Shown piece after piece: positions 25,076 through 32,887 of a DNA stretch of 42,843 bases. Within the stretch, counting starts at the first letter, position 1; the number at the start of each line of letters is the position of its first letter. The translations under genes and the position numbers were made by a program. The stretch comes from Selenomonas sp. (GTDB taxonomy: Bacteria; Bacillota; Negativicutes; Selenomonadales; Selenomonadaceae): contig NZ_JALFCU010000003.1 in the NCBI RefSeq assembly GCF_022771645.1, forward strand, positions 1 to 42,843, read 5' to 3'. Under the pieces are notes generated by a model that worked only from the letters and a program-made list of their open reading frames with translations, ran no database searches and was not told the origin of the DNA.

Positions 25076-25630
25076 ATGGTGAGCTGGAATATGATGACGA
25101 TCGCGCAGCAGGCGATCGACCATGTCGGGAGCAAGGTCTTGCCGGAGGAGATTGCGGCCATTGCGAAAAAACATTCCGTGCTCGCGGCGGGGACGGCGTG
25201 GGTGCCGATCCCGGGCGTGTCGGCGGCGGCCGAGGTCGCGAACATCTGGCTGATGTTCAAGCAGATCAATGACGCGCTCGGGCTCGAGCTCAGCAAGCAC
25301 AAGCTGAAGACGCTCGCGAGCGGCATCGTCGCGGAGCTCGGCGCGTGGGCGCTCATCCGCGTGGGCGTCGTAAACCTCCTGAAGTTCATTCCGGGCGTCG
25401 GGACGGCGTCGAGCGGCGTGCTCGGCATGGCGCTGTACGCTTCGCTGACGTACACGTCAGCGTATGTGTATCTGAAGATGATCTCGCGGCTGGCGGCGGA
25501 CGAGCTCATGGCGATGGATGCCGAGGCGCTGAAAGCGGAAGCGGAAACGTGCATGGAGTACAGCCGCGATGAGATTGAAGCGGTCATGAAGGACGCGAAG
25601 AGCGAGTTCCAAGACCTCAAACGGGAATGA
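25076..25630 (+). CDS. DUF697-like membrane protein
   Basis: A 184-residue paralogue of the gene at 23808. Both have the W/I-x-PIPGV turn followed by a QIN-x-x-LGLEL-type segment, a second hydrophobic stretch LLKFIPGVGTASSGVLGMAL, and a Tyr/Ala-rich YTSAYVYLKMI. The C-terminus is acidic and helical, without a zinc ribbon. DUF697 proteins (YcjF family) often pair with GTPases, but no GTPase gene is seen in this window. ATG at 25076 follows AGGAGG. Confidence 0.75.
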   Translation: MVSWNMMTIAQQAIDHVGSKVLPEEIAAIAKKHSVLAAGTAWVPIPGVSAAAEVANIWLMFKQINDALGLELSKHKLKTLASGIVAELGAWALIRVGVVNLLKFIPGVGTASSGVLGMALYASLTYTSAYVYLKMISRLAADELMAMDAEALKAEAETCMEYSRDEIEAVMKDAKSEFQDLKRE

Positions 25631-25640
25631 TGGACGAAAA

Positions 25641-25670
25641 AAGGCCCTCGCCGGGTGCGGCGAGGGCTTT
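25641..25670. terminator. Bidirectional terminator
   Basis: Stem GCCCTCGCC (25644-25652) / GGCGAGGGC (25659-25667) with an A-run before and TTT after, between convergent genes. Confidence 0.85.
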
Positions 25671-25684
25671 CGTGTGCCTGGGCG

Positions 25685-27118
25685 TCAGGTGGTTTCGAGG
25701 CGCGCCGTCATCTGGTGCACGGGGTTGTAGAACGTGCCGTTCGGTAGGTACGTGCCGAGCGGTTGCTGCTTGCTGTTCGTCAGCGCGAGCATGCCGCCAT
25801 CATCTTTTTTCACGTAGCCGAGCGTGTGGCCGACGCCGTCGCGGATTTTTCCCGTGTTGTAGTTGATGATGTAGAGCATGCCGTTTTCCAGTTTGATGCG
25901 CTCGCAGTTGTTGCGCGGGTCAAAGACGATCTCGCCGAACTTGCAGTCGCCGGCACCGAGAAGGACGGCGTGCGTGTCGTCGATCTGGCGGGTCTTGAGC
26001 TTGCCGAGGCCGCTGATGCGGAAGACCATTTCCTCATTGTCCAGTTTGTGCGCGGCAGCCGCAGCGGCGACGGCCATGCCGGCCTGCACAGGCGCGGGGA
26101 TGCTGTCGACGGAGGACCAGAAGGCTTCGCCGAGATCTTGCGCGTCCCCGAGGCTCTGGAGGGACGAGAGGACGGTGTCGCCGGTGTGCTGCATCGACTG
26201 GAGGTCGGTGAAGAACGTGTCGACGTTGTCAAAGCCGTCGGGGAGGTCGTCACCGAAGGTGTCGGAGAGCGTTCCCGTGACGGCCTTGCCCGTATCCACG
26301 AGGTCCCGGAAGGAGGTGCTGTCGGCATCGGCAGCGTCGGCATCGATGTCGGCGGGTGACGTGTCGGGCAGGAGATCGCCGAGGTCGTCGGCGTCAGGGG
26401 TGTCCGTGTCGGGCAGGAGGTCGCCGAGACCGTCAGAAATGCTGTCGGCGATGTCATCGGCATCGAAATCGCTCAGATCGACATCGATGTCGGTGTCGAG
26501 CCCTTTGAGGAACGGCAGGAGGAAGCCGACGGCGATAAGCGGCGTGATGCCCATGATGCCGAATGCCGTGTCGGTGTCGTAGTCATGGCGGTAGAGCCAC
26601 AGCACCATGCGGTGCAGGAAGAACGCGAGCACGCCCGTGACGATGTATGGCAGCAGCTGGATGTAGAATGGAACGCTGGCGTCAATCTGCCCGGAGGAGG
26701 CGAACGCCTCCGCCGTCCGGCTCGAGGCAAGGTAGGCGATGAGGCCGACGGTCTTTGTCATGATGAGGACGAAGGCATAAATGCCGTACGTGTAGAGGCC
26801 GACGACGAGCGGCCGCCAGTTGCGGAGCAGAAACTTGAATTTCAGCGCGATGCCGATGACAGCGAAGATGCCAGCGGGAATTTCCAAAATCGGAAACAAC
26901 GAACACAGGAGGCCGACGACAACGGCGAGGATGACGATCTTGCCGAGCTTTTTCCACGAGCTGAGGAGAAAGAACACGGTCAGGAACGCCAGCCCCGTCA
27001 TGCCGGAATTGTGCTGGATGACGTATCCGAGCGACAGCCACCAGATGACAATCCGCGCGATGTGTTTCACCCAGTTCCGTGAGCGCCCCTGTTGGGCGCC
27101 GGCCTGCTTTGCAGTCAT
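25685..27118 (-). CDS. Polytopic membrane protein with Asp-rich region, unknown function
   Basis: A 477-residue protein. Residues ~20-205 hold about six transmembrane helices. Residues ~208-268 are extremely rich in Asp, with DTDIDVDLSDFDADD, two exact GDLLPDT repeats (about 232 and 247) and DADAADAD; such stretches can bind calcium or mimic nucleic acid. A C-terminal soluble domain (about 370-477) contains MVFRISGLGKLKTRQIDD and LENGMLYIINYNTGKIRD, and no family is recognised. ATG at 27118 has AGAAGG eight bases upstream. It is driven by operator site B and ends at a terminator shared with the DUF697-like gene. Confidence 0.7.
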   Translation of the reverse strand: MTAKQAGAQQGRSRNWVKHIARIVIWWLSLGYVIQHNSGMTGLAFLTVFFLLSSWKKLGKIVILAVVVGLLCSLFPILEIPAGIFAVIGIALKFKFLLRNWRPLVVGLYTYGIYAFVLIMTKTVGLIAYLASSRTAEAFASSGQIDASVPFYIQLLPYIVTGVLAFFLHRMVLWLYRHDYDTDTAFGIMGITPLIAVGFLLPFLKGLDTDIDVDLSDFDADDIADSISDGLGDLLPDTDTPDADDLGDLLPDTSPADIDADAADADSTSFRDLVDTGKAVTGTLSDTFGDDLPDGFDNVDTFFTDLQSMQHTGDTVLSSLQSLGDAQDLGEAFWSSVDSIPAPVQAGMAVAAAAAAHKLDNEEMVFRISGLGKLKTRQIDDTHAVLLGAGDCKFGEIVFDPRNNCERIKLENGMLYIINYNTGKIRDGVGHTLGYVKKDDGGMLALTNSKQQPLGTYLPNGTFYNPVHQMTARLETT

Positions 27119-27174
27119 GGACACAACCTTCTTTCTGTTTCTGCAAGGATGCAATCGGAGAAAATTCTTCTTTT

Positions 27175-27251
27175 ATTTTATCGTTGAAAAGGCGTAGAAA
27201 CGTAAGCATAAAGTTGACGGGATAGGCAAACCGTTTGACAGAATGCGAATA
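27175..27251 (-). promoter_or_regulatory. Direct-repeat operator and -10, site B (Asp-rich membrane protein)
   Basis: Minus strand ATTCTGTCA and ATCCCGTCA repeats 21 bp apart (plus-strand TGACGG at 27215, TGACAG at 27236), then TTATGCTT, then TAAAAT (27180-27175), 34 bp after the repeats. Same layout as sites A and C. Confidence 0.75.
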
Positions 27252-27262
27252 TCCGGTAGCAA

Positions 27263-27301
27263 ACAAAACGGACGGGCGCATCGCGAGGGATGCGCCCGTC
27301 C
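27263..27301 (-). terminator. Terminator of the ImmA/IrrE-type gene
   Basis: Perfect 13-bp stem GGACGGGCGCATC (27270-27282) / GATGCGCCCGTCC (27289-27301); on the minus strand it is followed by GTTTTGTTT. Confidence 0.85.
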
Positions 27302-27304
27302 GTG

Positions 27305-27823
27305 TCATGCTCGGATCTTTCGGAAAAAATGGCTGTCGCCGCAGTCGGGCACGCGCAGGTCGTAGCCGAGCGCGGCCATCTGCTGGAGCTTGATGAGGAG
27401 GAGGTTGATGTTGACGTTCTGCTCCTTCGCGAGCGCCGGGATGTCGCAGCCCTCCTGCAGGCGTTCGTAGACGTCATCGTTATCCATGAGGAGGTGCGAA
27501 GCGAAGGCGTTCGCCTCGTATTCCGTGCGGCTGTTCATCTGGAAGAGGTTGAACTCCTGGAGAGATTCGTGTGCGAGCTCACGGTGCAGCTGGTCGTGGC
27601 CGATTTCGTGCGCGAGCACCATGCGCTGCCAGATGTCGTCGAGGCGGTTGTTCAGGAAGATGAAGCGGTGGCCCCAGTTCGCGTAGTACATGCCGAGGAG
27701 GTCGTGGTAGCCGTCTTCGTACAGCACGTCGATGCCGAGGCCGTCGGCAATTTCCTGCGGGTCGCGGCGGGCCGACAGCGCAAGCGCCTGCTGCGCGAGC
27801 TCGTAACAATTCTTTGCGTTCAT
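27305..27823 (-). CDS. ImmA/IrrE family metallopeptidase
   Basis: A 172-residue zinc peptidase. The HExxH motif is in VLAHEIGHDQLHR (about residues 66-78), and YEANAFASHLLM supplies the downstream Glu of the family. A short C-terminal helical part follows. Relatives cleave phage-type or stress repressors (ImmA in ICEBs1, IrrE/PprI in Deinococcus DdrO control). It is the most distal member of a block that contains two HTH proteins, either of which could be its substrate; this is inference. The ATG at 27823 follows GGAGGAGG. Confidence 0.88.
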   Translation of the reverse strand: MNAKNCYELAQQALALSARRDPQEIADGLGIDVLYEDGYHDLLGMYYANWGHRFIFLNNRLDDIWQRMVLAHEIGHDQLHRELAHESLQEFNLFQMNSRTEYEANAFASHLLMDNDDVYERLQEGCDIPALAKEQNVNINLLLIKLQQMAALGYDLRVPDCGDSHFFRKIRA

Positions 27824-27854
27824 CCGCGTCCTCCTCCCGTCGAAATCTGCCTTT

Positions 27855-27883
27855 AGTTTATCATGAGCGGCGAAAACGGGCAA
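27855..27883 (-). promoter_or_regulatory. Promoter of the ImmA/IrrE-type gene
   Basis: Minus strand TTGCCC (27883-27878), 17 bp, TAAACT (27860-27855), about 30 bases before the start codon. Confidence 0.5.
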
Positions 27884-27923
27884 GCGATTTTTGCAAAAGC
27901 AAAAACCTGCAAAGAAACAAGGG

Positions 27924-27952
27924 ATTGCAGGCGGCGCGGGAAACGTGTATCA
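27924..27952 (+). promoter_or_regulatory. Promoter of the MFS gene
   Basis: TTGCAG (27924-27929), 17 bp, TATCAT (27947-27952), 36 bases before the ATG at 27989. Divergent from the peptidase promoter. Confidence 0.6.
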
Positions 27953-27988
27953 TCAAGACAGAATGTTTTTCGGGAAGGAAGTCTCTCC

Positions 27989-29263
27989 ATGTCAGAAACC
28001 GTGCAGGGCCAGCAAAATTGGCGCGTCGTGCTCGCGATCCTCGTCTGCAACATCCTCTTCATGTCCGCGAGCTACACGATGATTATCCCGTTCCTGCCGC
28101 TCTACCTGTCGAGCGAGCTCGGTGCGGCGCCGGCGTACGTGAACCTCTGGTCGGGCGTCGTGTTCTCGGCGTCGTTCCTCGTCTCGGCGTTCACTGCGCC
28201 CGTCTGGGGGCGCATGGCCGACACGCGCGGCAAGCGGCTCATGGCGATGCGCGCGAGCTTCCTCCTCGCCGTCAGCTATTTCCTCGGCGGCATCGTCGAG
28301 ACGCCGGAGCAGCTGGTCGCGATGCGGATGTTCCAAGGCTTCGCCTCCGGCCTCTGGCCGATGGATCTCGCGATCATGACGCTCACCGCGCCGTCGAAAA
28401 AACTCGGCATGTGCCTCGGCATCATGCAGGGCGTCATGACGGCGGGCGGTGTCATCGGCCCTCTCGTCGGCGGCGTGCTCGCGACGGCGTTCGGCATGCG
28501 CATGTCGTTCTTCCTCGCAGCGGGCGCGCTCTTCGCGAATTTCCTCATGTTCGTGTTCTTCATCAAAGAGCCGCCGGCCTCCGTGAAAGCCATGGCGGAG
28601 CTGCGACGGCGCAAACGGCTGGCCGCGCAAGGCAGCGCAGAAGGCCAAGGCGAAAACGGCGGACTTGACGGAAGCGGCGGGACGGCCGTGCCGGCCTCGC
28701 CGCAGATCTGGCACGTGCCGATCCTCCGCAACATGCTGCTCTGCGGCACATGCGTCTCGATGGTCATCATGATCCTCCAGCCCATCCTCACGACGTACAT
28801 CGCCGCGCTCGCGGGCGATATGGAGAGCATCGTCTTCGTCGCCGGGCTCGTCTTCTCACTCGGCGGCATCGCGGGCGCGTTCGCAGCACCTCTCTGGGGC
28901 AAGCTCGGCCAGCGCAAGGGCTTTTTCCGCGTCATGGCGCTGACGATGCTCTGCGCAGGCTGTGGCCTCGTCATCCAAGGCATCCCCGATACGCTCGTGT
29001 GGTTCGCCGTCATGCAGTTCACGTGCGGCCTCTTCCTCTCGGGCGTCCATCCCTCGATCAACGCCGTGCTCGCCGAGCACTCGAGCGCCGAGATCAAAGG
29101 CCGCATCTTCGGCTACCTCTTCTCCGCGCAGCAGATCGGCTCGATGGCCGGCCCCATCCTCGGCGGCGCCGTCGCGACCTTCATCGGCATGCACGCCGTC
29201 TTCTACGTTGCCGGCGCCCTTATGGTCGCATTGAGTTTTGCCGTGCGGTGGAAATATTTATGA
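27989..29263 (+). CDS. MFS transporter, drug-efflux type
   Basis: A 424-residue major facilitator with twelve predicted helices and a polar central loop (residues ~195-235, rich in Lys, Gly and Glu). The loop 2-3 motif is PVWGRMADTRGKRLM, repeated in the second half as PLWGKLGQRKGFFRV. The motif-C-like GPLVGGVLATAFGMR suggests an antiporter of the DHA1 class (multidrug efflux). Substrate unknown. ATG at 27989 follows GGAAGGAA; the longer in-frame start at 27863 would cover the promoter. Confidence 0.88.
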   Translation: MSETVQGQQNWRVVLAILVCNILFMSASYTMIIPFLPLYLSSELGAAPAYVNLWSGVVFSASFLVSAFTAPVWGRMADTRGKRLMAMRASFLLAVSYFLGGIVETPEQLVAMRMFQGFASGLWPMDLAIMTLTAPSKKLGMCLGIMQGVMTAGGVIGPLVGGVLATAFGMRMSFFLAAGALFANFLMFVFFIKEPPASVKAMAELRRRKRLAAQGSAEGQGENGGLDGSGGTAVPASPQIWHVPILRNMLLCGTCVSMVIMILQPILTTYIAALAGDMESIVFVAGLVFSLGGIAGAFAAPLWGKLGQRKGFFRVMALTMLCAGCGLVIQGIPDTLVWFAVMQFTCGLFLSGVHPSINAVLAEHSSAEIKGRIFGYLFSAQQIGSMAGPILGGAVATFIGMHAVFYVAGALMVALSFAVRWKYL

Positions 29264-29281
29264 AACCGTGTGGGATGTCAC

Positions 29282-29311
29282 TTGACATCCGCACGAGCTC
29301 CGTGCTATGCT
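29282..29311 (+). promoter_or_regulatory. Promoter of the OFA transporter leader
   Basis: TTGACA (29282-29287), 18 bp, TATGCT (29306-29311). It lies about 180 bases before the gene, giving a long leader. Confidence 0.65.
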
Positions 29312-29317
29312 GACAGC

Positions 29318-29438
29318 GTCAAACAAGTTCATAGGCCGTGCAGGGCTGACGGATGAGTGGAGCTTACCACGTGTTCTGCAGGGTGTCGATTGGCCGACCG
29401 TCTGGGCAGAGAGATTTCCCAGGCGTTCGGCCGTTTTT
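29318..29438 (+). promoter_or_regulatory. Structured leader with intrinsic terminator (candidate riboswitch)
   Basis: The leader contains a GTGG/CCAC hairpin (29357-29371) and then CCGACCGTCTGGGCA (29394-29408), and ends in a terminator: GGCCGACCGTCTGGG (29392-29406) pairs with CCCAGGCGTTCGGCC (29418-29432) followed by GTTTTT. The conserved-looking CCGNCTGGGCA recalls the 3' segment of ZTP (pfl) riboswitches, which control one-carbon and formate genes, but the matching 5' domain (GTGACTGGCG) is not seen. So the ligand class is open. Confidence 0.6.
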
Positions 29439-29493
29439 GGCTGCGCGGGAAACCTCTCTTTCGTGTTTCGTTTTTTGCGAAAGGATGGTTTTC

Positions 29494-30753
29494 ATGCGGA
29501 ATCGTTGGCTCATCGCGCTGTCTGCCGTCGGCATCCATATCTCGATCGGCAGCGTCTATGCCTGGAGCGTGCTCACGCGGCCGATCATGCAGGTGCTCGG
29601 CTGGTCGCTGTCGGAGACGACGTGGGCGTTCTCCATCGCGATCCTCTTCCTCGGTTTTTCGGCGGGCTTCCTCGGGAAATATGTGGAGAAATACGGCCCG
29701 AAGCGGAGCGGCCTCGTCTCGATGGCGTTCTTCGGCGCGGGGATGTTCGGCACGGCGCTCGCGCTCTATCTCGGCAGCCTGCCGCTTCTCTATCTCTTCT
29801 ACGGTGCGGTCGGCGGCATCGGCCTCGGCGTCGGCTACATCACGCCGGTGTCGACGCTCGTGAAATATTTTCCGGAGCATCGCGGCTTCGCGACGGGGCT
29901 CGCCATCATGGGCTTCGGCTTCGCGGCGCTGATTGCAGGGCCGGTCATGCAGCGGCTCACGGAAGAGTTCGGCCTCGTGGAGAATTTTCTCATCCTCGGC
30001 ACGGTCTACATGGTGCTGATCGGCGCGTCGTCGCTCTACCTGAAGCCGCCCGCGAAAGCGGCGGCTGCGCGCATGATGGCGGGGCAGGGGAACGCTGCAC
30101 AGGCGCCGCAGGCGGCCTTGCGGGGGGCGGACGTGCTCGCGCTTGGCGTGACGGCGTCCGAGGCGATGAAGACGTGGCAGTTCCGCGCGCTCTGGTGGGT
30201 GTTCTTCGTCAACATCACGTGCGGCATCGGCCTCTTGGCCGTCGCGTCGCCGATGGCGCAGGAAGTCGCTCATATGGATGCGGCGCAGGCCGCGTCGATG
30301 GTCGGTATCATCGGCCTCTTGAACGGCGGCGGGCGCATCCTCTGGTCATCGTTTTCTGATGTCATCGGGCGCGGCTATACGTACATGGCGTTCTTCCTCA
30401 TCGAGATCGCGGCGTTCGCGCTGCTCGCGGGCACGACGGACGCGTTCCTGTTCCAGGCGCTCGTTCTCTCCATCATCAGCTGCTACGGCGGCGGCTTCTC
30501 GTGCATGCCGGCGTATCTCTCCGACCTCTTCGGCACGCGCGAGCTCTCTGCCATCCACGGCCGCGTCCTCACGGCTTGGGGCTGCGCCGGCGTCGTCGGC
30601 CCGATGCTCGTCTCCCTGTTCCGCGAATACACGCAGGGCTATACGACGATCCTGCTGTTTTTCGCAGGATTGTTCGTCGTCAACTTCGCGATCGCGACGT
30701 TCTTGAAATTGCACGGCCGGCGCGATGCGGCAGGCGCAGCAGTCACGGCGTAA
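29494..30753 (+). CDS. MFS transporter, OFA (oxalate/formate antiporter) family
   Basis: A 419-residue major facilitator. The start MRNRWLIALSAVGIHISIGS then VYAWSVLTRPIM and GWSLSETTWAFSIAILFLG are typical of the OFA family (TC 2.A.1.11), and GKYVEKYGPKRSGL is loop 2-3. Family members exchange oxalate and formate or carry monocarboxylates. In a fermentative anaerobe a formate or related acid is plausible. AAAGGA lies eight bases before the ATG at 29494. Expression appears to be set by the leader terminator upstream. Confidence 0.88.
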   Translation: MRNRWLIALSAVGIHISIGSVYAWSVLTRPIMQVLGWSLSETTWAFSIAILFLGFSAGFLGKYVEKYGPKRSGLVSMAFFGAGMFGTALALYLGSLPLLYLFYGAVGGIGLGVGYITPVSTLVKYFPEHRGFATGLAIMGFGFAALIAGPVMQRLTEEFGLVENFLILGTVYMVLIGASSLYLKPPAKAAAARMMAGQGNAAQAPQAALRGADVLALGVTASEAMKTWQFRALWWVFFVNITCGIGLLAVASPMAQEVAHMDAAQAASMVGIIGLLNGGGRILWSSFSDVIGRGYTYMAFFLIEIAAFALLAGTTDAFLFQALVLSIISCYGGGFSCMPAYLSDLFGTRELSAIHGRVLTAWGCAGVVGPMLVSLFREYTQGYTTILLFFAGLFVVNFAIATFLKLHGRRDAAGAAVTA

Positions 30754-30769
30754 AAATCATTGCAACGTA

Positions 30770-30816
30770 AAAAAATCCTCGTGGACATGCATCATGGTGT
30801 CCCCGAGGATTTTTTT
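30770..30816. terminator. Bidirectional terminator
   Basis: AAAAAATCCTCG (30770-30781) / CGAGGATTTTTT (30804-30815), with an additional inner stem GGACA/TGTCC. It ends both the OFA gene and the chemotaxis remnant. Confidence 0.9.
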
Positions 30817-30822
30817 CGTGCA

Positions 30823-32003
30823 TTACAGCCGGAACTTCTCGATTTCCGCTTGCAGGTTCGCGGCGAGTTTCGCGAGGCTGCCGCTCGCGGTGGCAATCTC
30901 GTGCATGGAGGCGGTCTGCTCCTCCGTCGCGGCGGAGACGGACTGGGCTTCGTCGGAGTTCTTGCGGCCGGTGGCGCTGATGTTCTGGCTGGCTGTCAGC
31001 ATGGATTCGTTCTGCGTTTCCATCTGGCGGATGGCGTCAGCGACGGCGTTGATGCCGACGACGAGCTCGTCGATGGTCGTGACCATTTTTTCGAAGACGT
31101 CATCGGCGTCGTGGACGGTCTGGATGCCGGCGCGGATGGACTCGGCGCCTTCGTTGCAGGCCGTGACGGTCGCTTCCATGTCGGTGTGGTTGTTCGCGAC
31201 CATCTGCGAAATCTTCTTGCCGCTCTCGCTGAGCTTGCCGATGGAGGCCTGGATGCTTTCCGTGCTCTTCGTGATGTTCTGCATCTGTTCGACGGCTTCG
31301 TTGATGGAGCTGCGGCCCGACGTCACCTGGTCCTTGACGCCTTGCGCCGAGGCGACGATGTGCGCCGTCTGTGCGCCGACGTCTTTCGACTGCTGCGTGA
31401 CGCCTGCAGCGCTTTCCTGGATGTTCTGCGAGGCGGTCGCTTGGTCCTCGACGCCGCCGGCGATGTTCGTGATGGATTCGGCGACTTGGTTCGAGGCCTG
31501 CGCGCTCTGTTCGGAGCTCGCCGTGAGCTCTTCGCTCGCGGCCGCGACCTGCTGCGCTTGGTCTTGGACGTTTGCGAGCAGGCTGTGGAGCTGCTGGCGC
31601 ATCTCCTTGAAGCCGTTCGCGAGCTGGCCGATCTCGTCGGCGCGGCCGAGATGACGCACCACTGCGTGCCTTCGACGTCGAACGGCGTCGCGACGGAGAA
31701 GAACGACGTGCCGTCCGGCATTTTCCACGTGCCGGAGGCCTGTGCGTTCGCGCTCATCGCATCGGCGAAGAGCTTGTTGAGGGCCGGATCGATCGGCTCA
31801 TCATTGAACTGCGGGATCGTCGGCTGCGAGATGTTCATGACGCCGACGAGGTCCGGCACTTTGTTGTAGCCGATGACCATGCCGTCCGTGTCCGTGATGT
31901 ACGTGTAGCCCGTGTCGAAAAATTGCACTTGGTCGGACTCGGCGGCGATGGAGTCGAGCGGTAGCGTCGCGAGCAGGAGGCCGGCGAGCTGGCCGTCTGC
32001 GCC
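30823..32003 (-). pseudogene. Decayed methyl-accepting chemotaxis protein
   Basis: The C-terminal signalling domain is intact, from DEIGQLANGFKEMRQQLHSLL through SSEQSAQASNQVAESI to the end. The upstream piece, in another frame, is the distal half of a dCache sensor: TGYTYITDTDGMVIGYNKVP and TWKMPDGTSFFSVATPF, ending WCVISAAP at about 31657. The second transmembrane helix and most of HAMP that should lie between them are missing, and the frame changes there. At the 5' end the sensor starts abruptly after an in-frame TAG (32004-32006), with no transmembrane helix or start codon. The gene is therefore truncated and internally deleted. An active motility system cannot be inferred from it. Confidence 0.88.
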
Positions 32004-32035
32004 CTAGACTCCCTTCCCGATACAACCCCCTGCAC

Positions 32036-32066
32036 AAAGAAAGCGGCGCTCCCGTGGGAGCGCCGC
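32036..32066 (-). terminator. Terminator of the GNAT gene
   Basis: Perfect stem GCGGCGCTCCC (32043-32053) / GGGAGCGCCGC (32056-32066); on the minus strand followed by TTTCTTTG. Confidence 0.8.
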
Positions 32067-32174
32067 AGCTTCGCATCCGTATGCTCAATTCTGTGTTTCG
32101 TTGGAAAGAAAACGCTTCCCCTGTGCCTTTCTGCTGTCATTCTAGCACGGACATAGGGGGATTGCAAGCGATTT

Positions 32175-32759
32175 TCAAAGACCGAAGTCCTTGCGGATTT
32201 CGGGGAAGGGACGAATGGGCGCGGCAGGCGTTTTGTGCTCGCCGAGCATCTTTTCCATCCAGACCATGTCGTACCAGCGGCCGAACTTGTAGCCGCTGTC
32301 GTGGAACGTGCCGACGGGCGCATAGCCCATGTGCGCGTGGAAATCGACGCTGTTATGCGTGAGGTACTCGTCGTCTGCGCCTTTCGGCACGCCGATGCAG
32401 GCGTTGAGGTTCAAGATGCCCTGCGCCCGCGCGATGTCTTCGAGCGTGCGGTAGAGGCGGCCGCCGATGCCTTTGTGGCGCGCGTCCATGCGCAGGTAGA
32501 TCGTGACCTCCGCCGACCAGTCGTACGCAGCGCGGCCGACGAACGGATGCGCGTAGGCGTAGCCGAGGAGCGCGCCGTCCTGCTCGGCGACGAGGTACGG
32601 ATAGCGCTTCACGATTTCGTCGCGCCGCCGCAGCATCGCCGTCGCCGTCGGAGGGACGGTCTCAAAAGAGATCGCCGTGCGTTCGACATACGGCGCATAG
32701 ATTTCCCGGAGCTGCCGTGCGTCCTGCGGGAGGGCGAGGCGGATGTGGGGTTCGGACAT
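32175..32759 (-). CDS. GNAT N-acetyltransferase, phosphinothricin-acetyltransferase type
   Basis: A 194-residue GCN5-related acetyltransferase. It opens IRLALPQDARQLREIYAPYV; ISFETVPPT is typical of the Pat/YncA group. The acetyl-CoA site is VTIYLRMDARHKGIGGRLY. The late FHAHMGYAPVGTFHDSGYKFGRWYDMVWMEK is also a group hallmark. Relatives acetylate phosphinothricin, methionine sulfoximine or other small amines. AGGAGGTTTTT precedes the ATG at 32759. It lies downstream of nhaA, separated by a long inverted repeat. Confidence 0.92.
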   Translation of the reverse strand: MSEPHIRLALPQDARQLREIYAPYVERTAISFETVPPTATAMLRRRDEIVKRYPYLVAEQDGALLGYAYAHPFVGRAAYDWSAEVTIYLRMDARHKGIGGRLYRTLEDIARAQGILNLNACIGVPKGADDEYLTHNSVDFHAHMGYAPVGTFHDSGYKFGRWYDMVWMEKMLGEHKTPAAPIRPFPEIRKDFGL

Positions 32760-32806
32760 TTTGAAAAACCTCCTGAATGGGCTCGCGAAGTTACTGCTTG
32801 CTTGCT

Positions 32807-32882
32807 GGAGCGGCGGGGGCTTCCCCTGAAAAAAGTACGCCCTGCGGGTGTAAAAATTTTCAGTGAAAGCCCCCGCCGCTCC
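32807..32882. repeat. Long hairpin element between nhaA and the GNAT gene
   Basis: Perfect 16-bp inverted arms GGAGCGGCGGGGGCTT (32807-32822) and AAGCCCCCGCCGCTCC (32867-32882). Inside are a second pairing CTGAAAA/TTTTCAG and a small CCC-TGC-GGG hairpin. Neither strand has a T-run after the stem, so it is not an ordinary terminator. It could be an RNA processing site, a small RNA or a mobile remnant. Confidence 0.8.
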
Positions 32883-32887
32883 CGAAG

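Noticed and set aside
29357..29408. T-box leader
   Set aside because: GAGTGG...CCACG superficially resembles the T-box AGGGTGG segment, but no T-box stem or antiterminator bulge is seen, and the gene is not an aminoacyl-tRNA or amino-acid gene.
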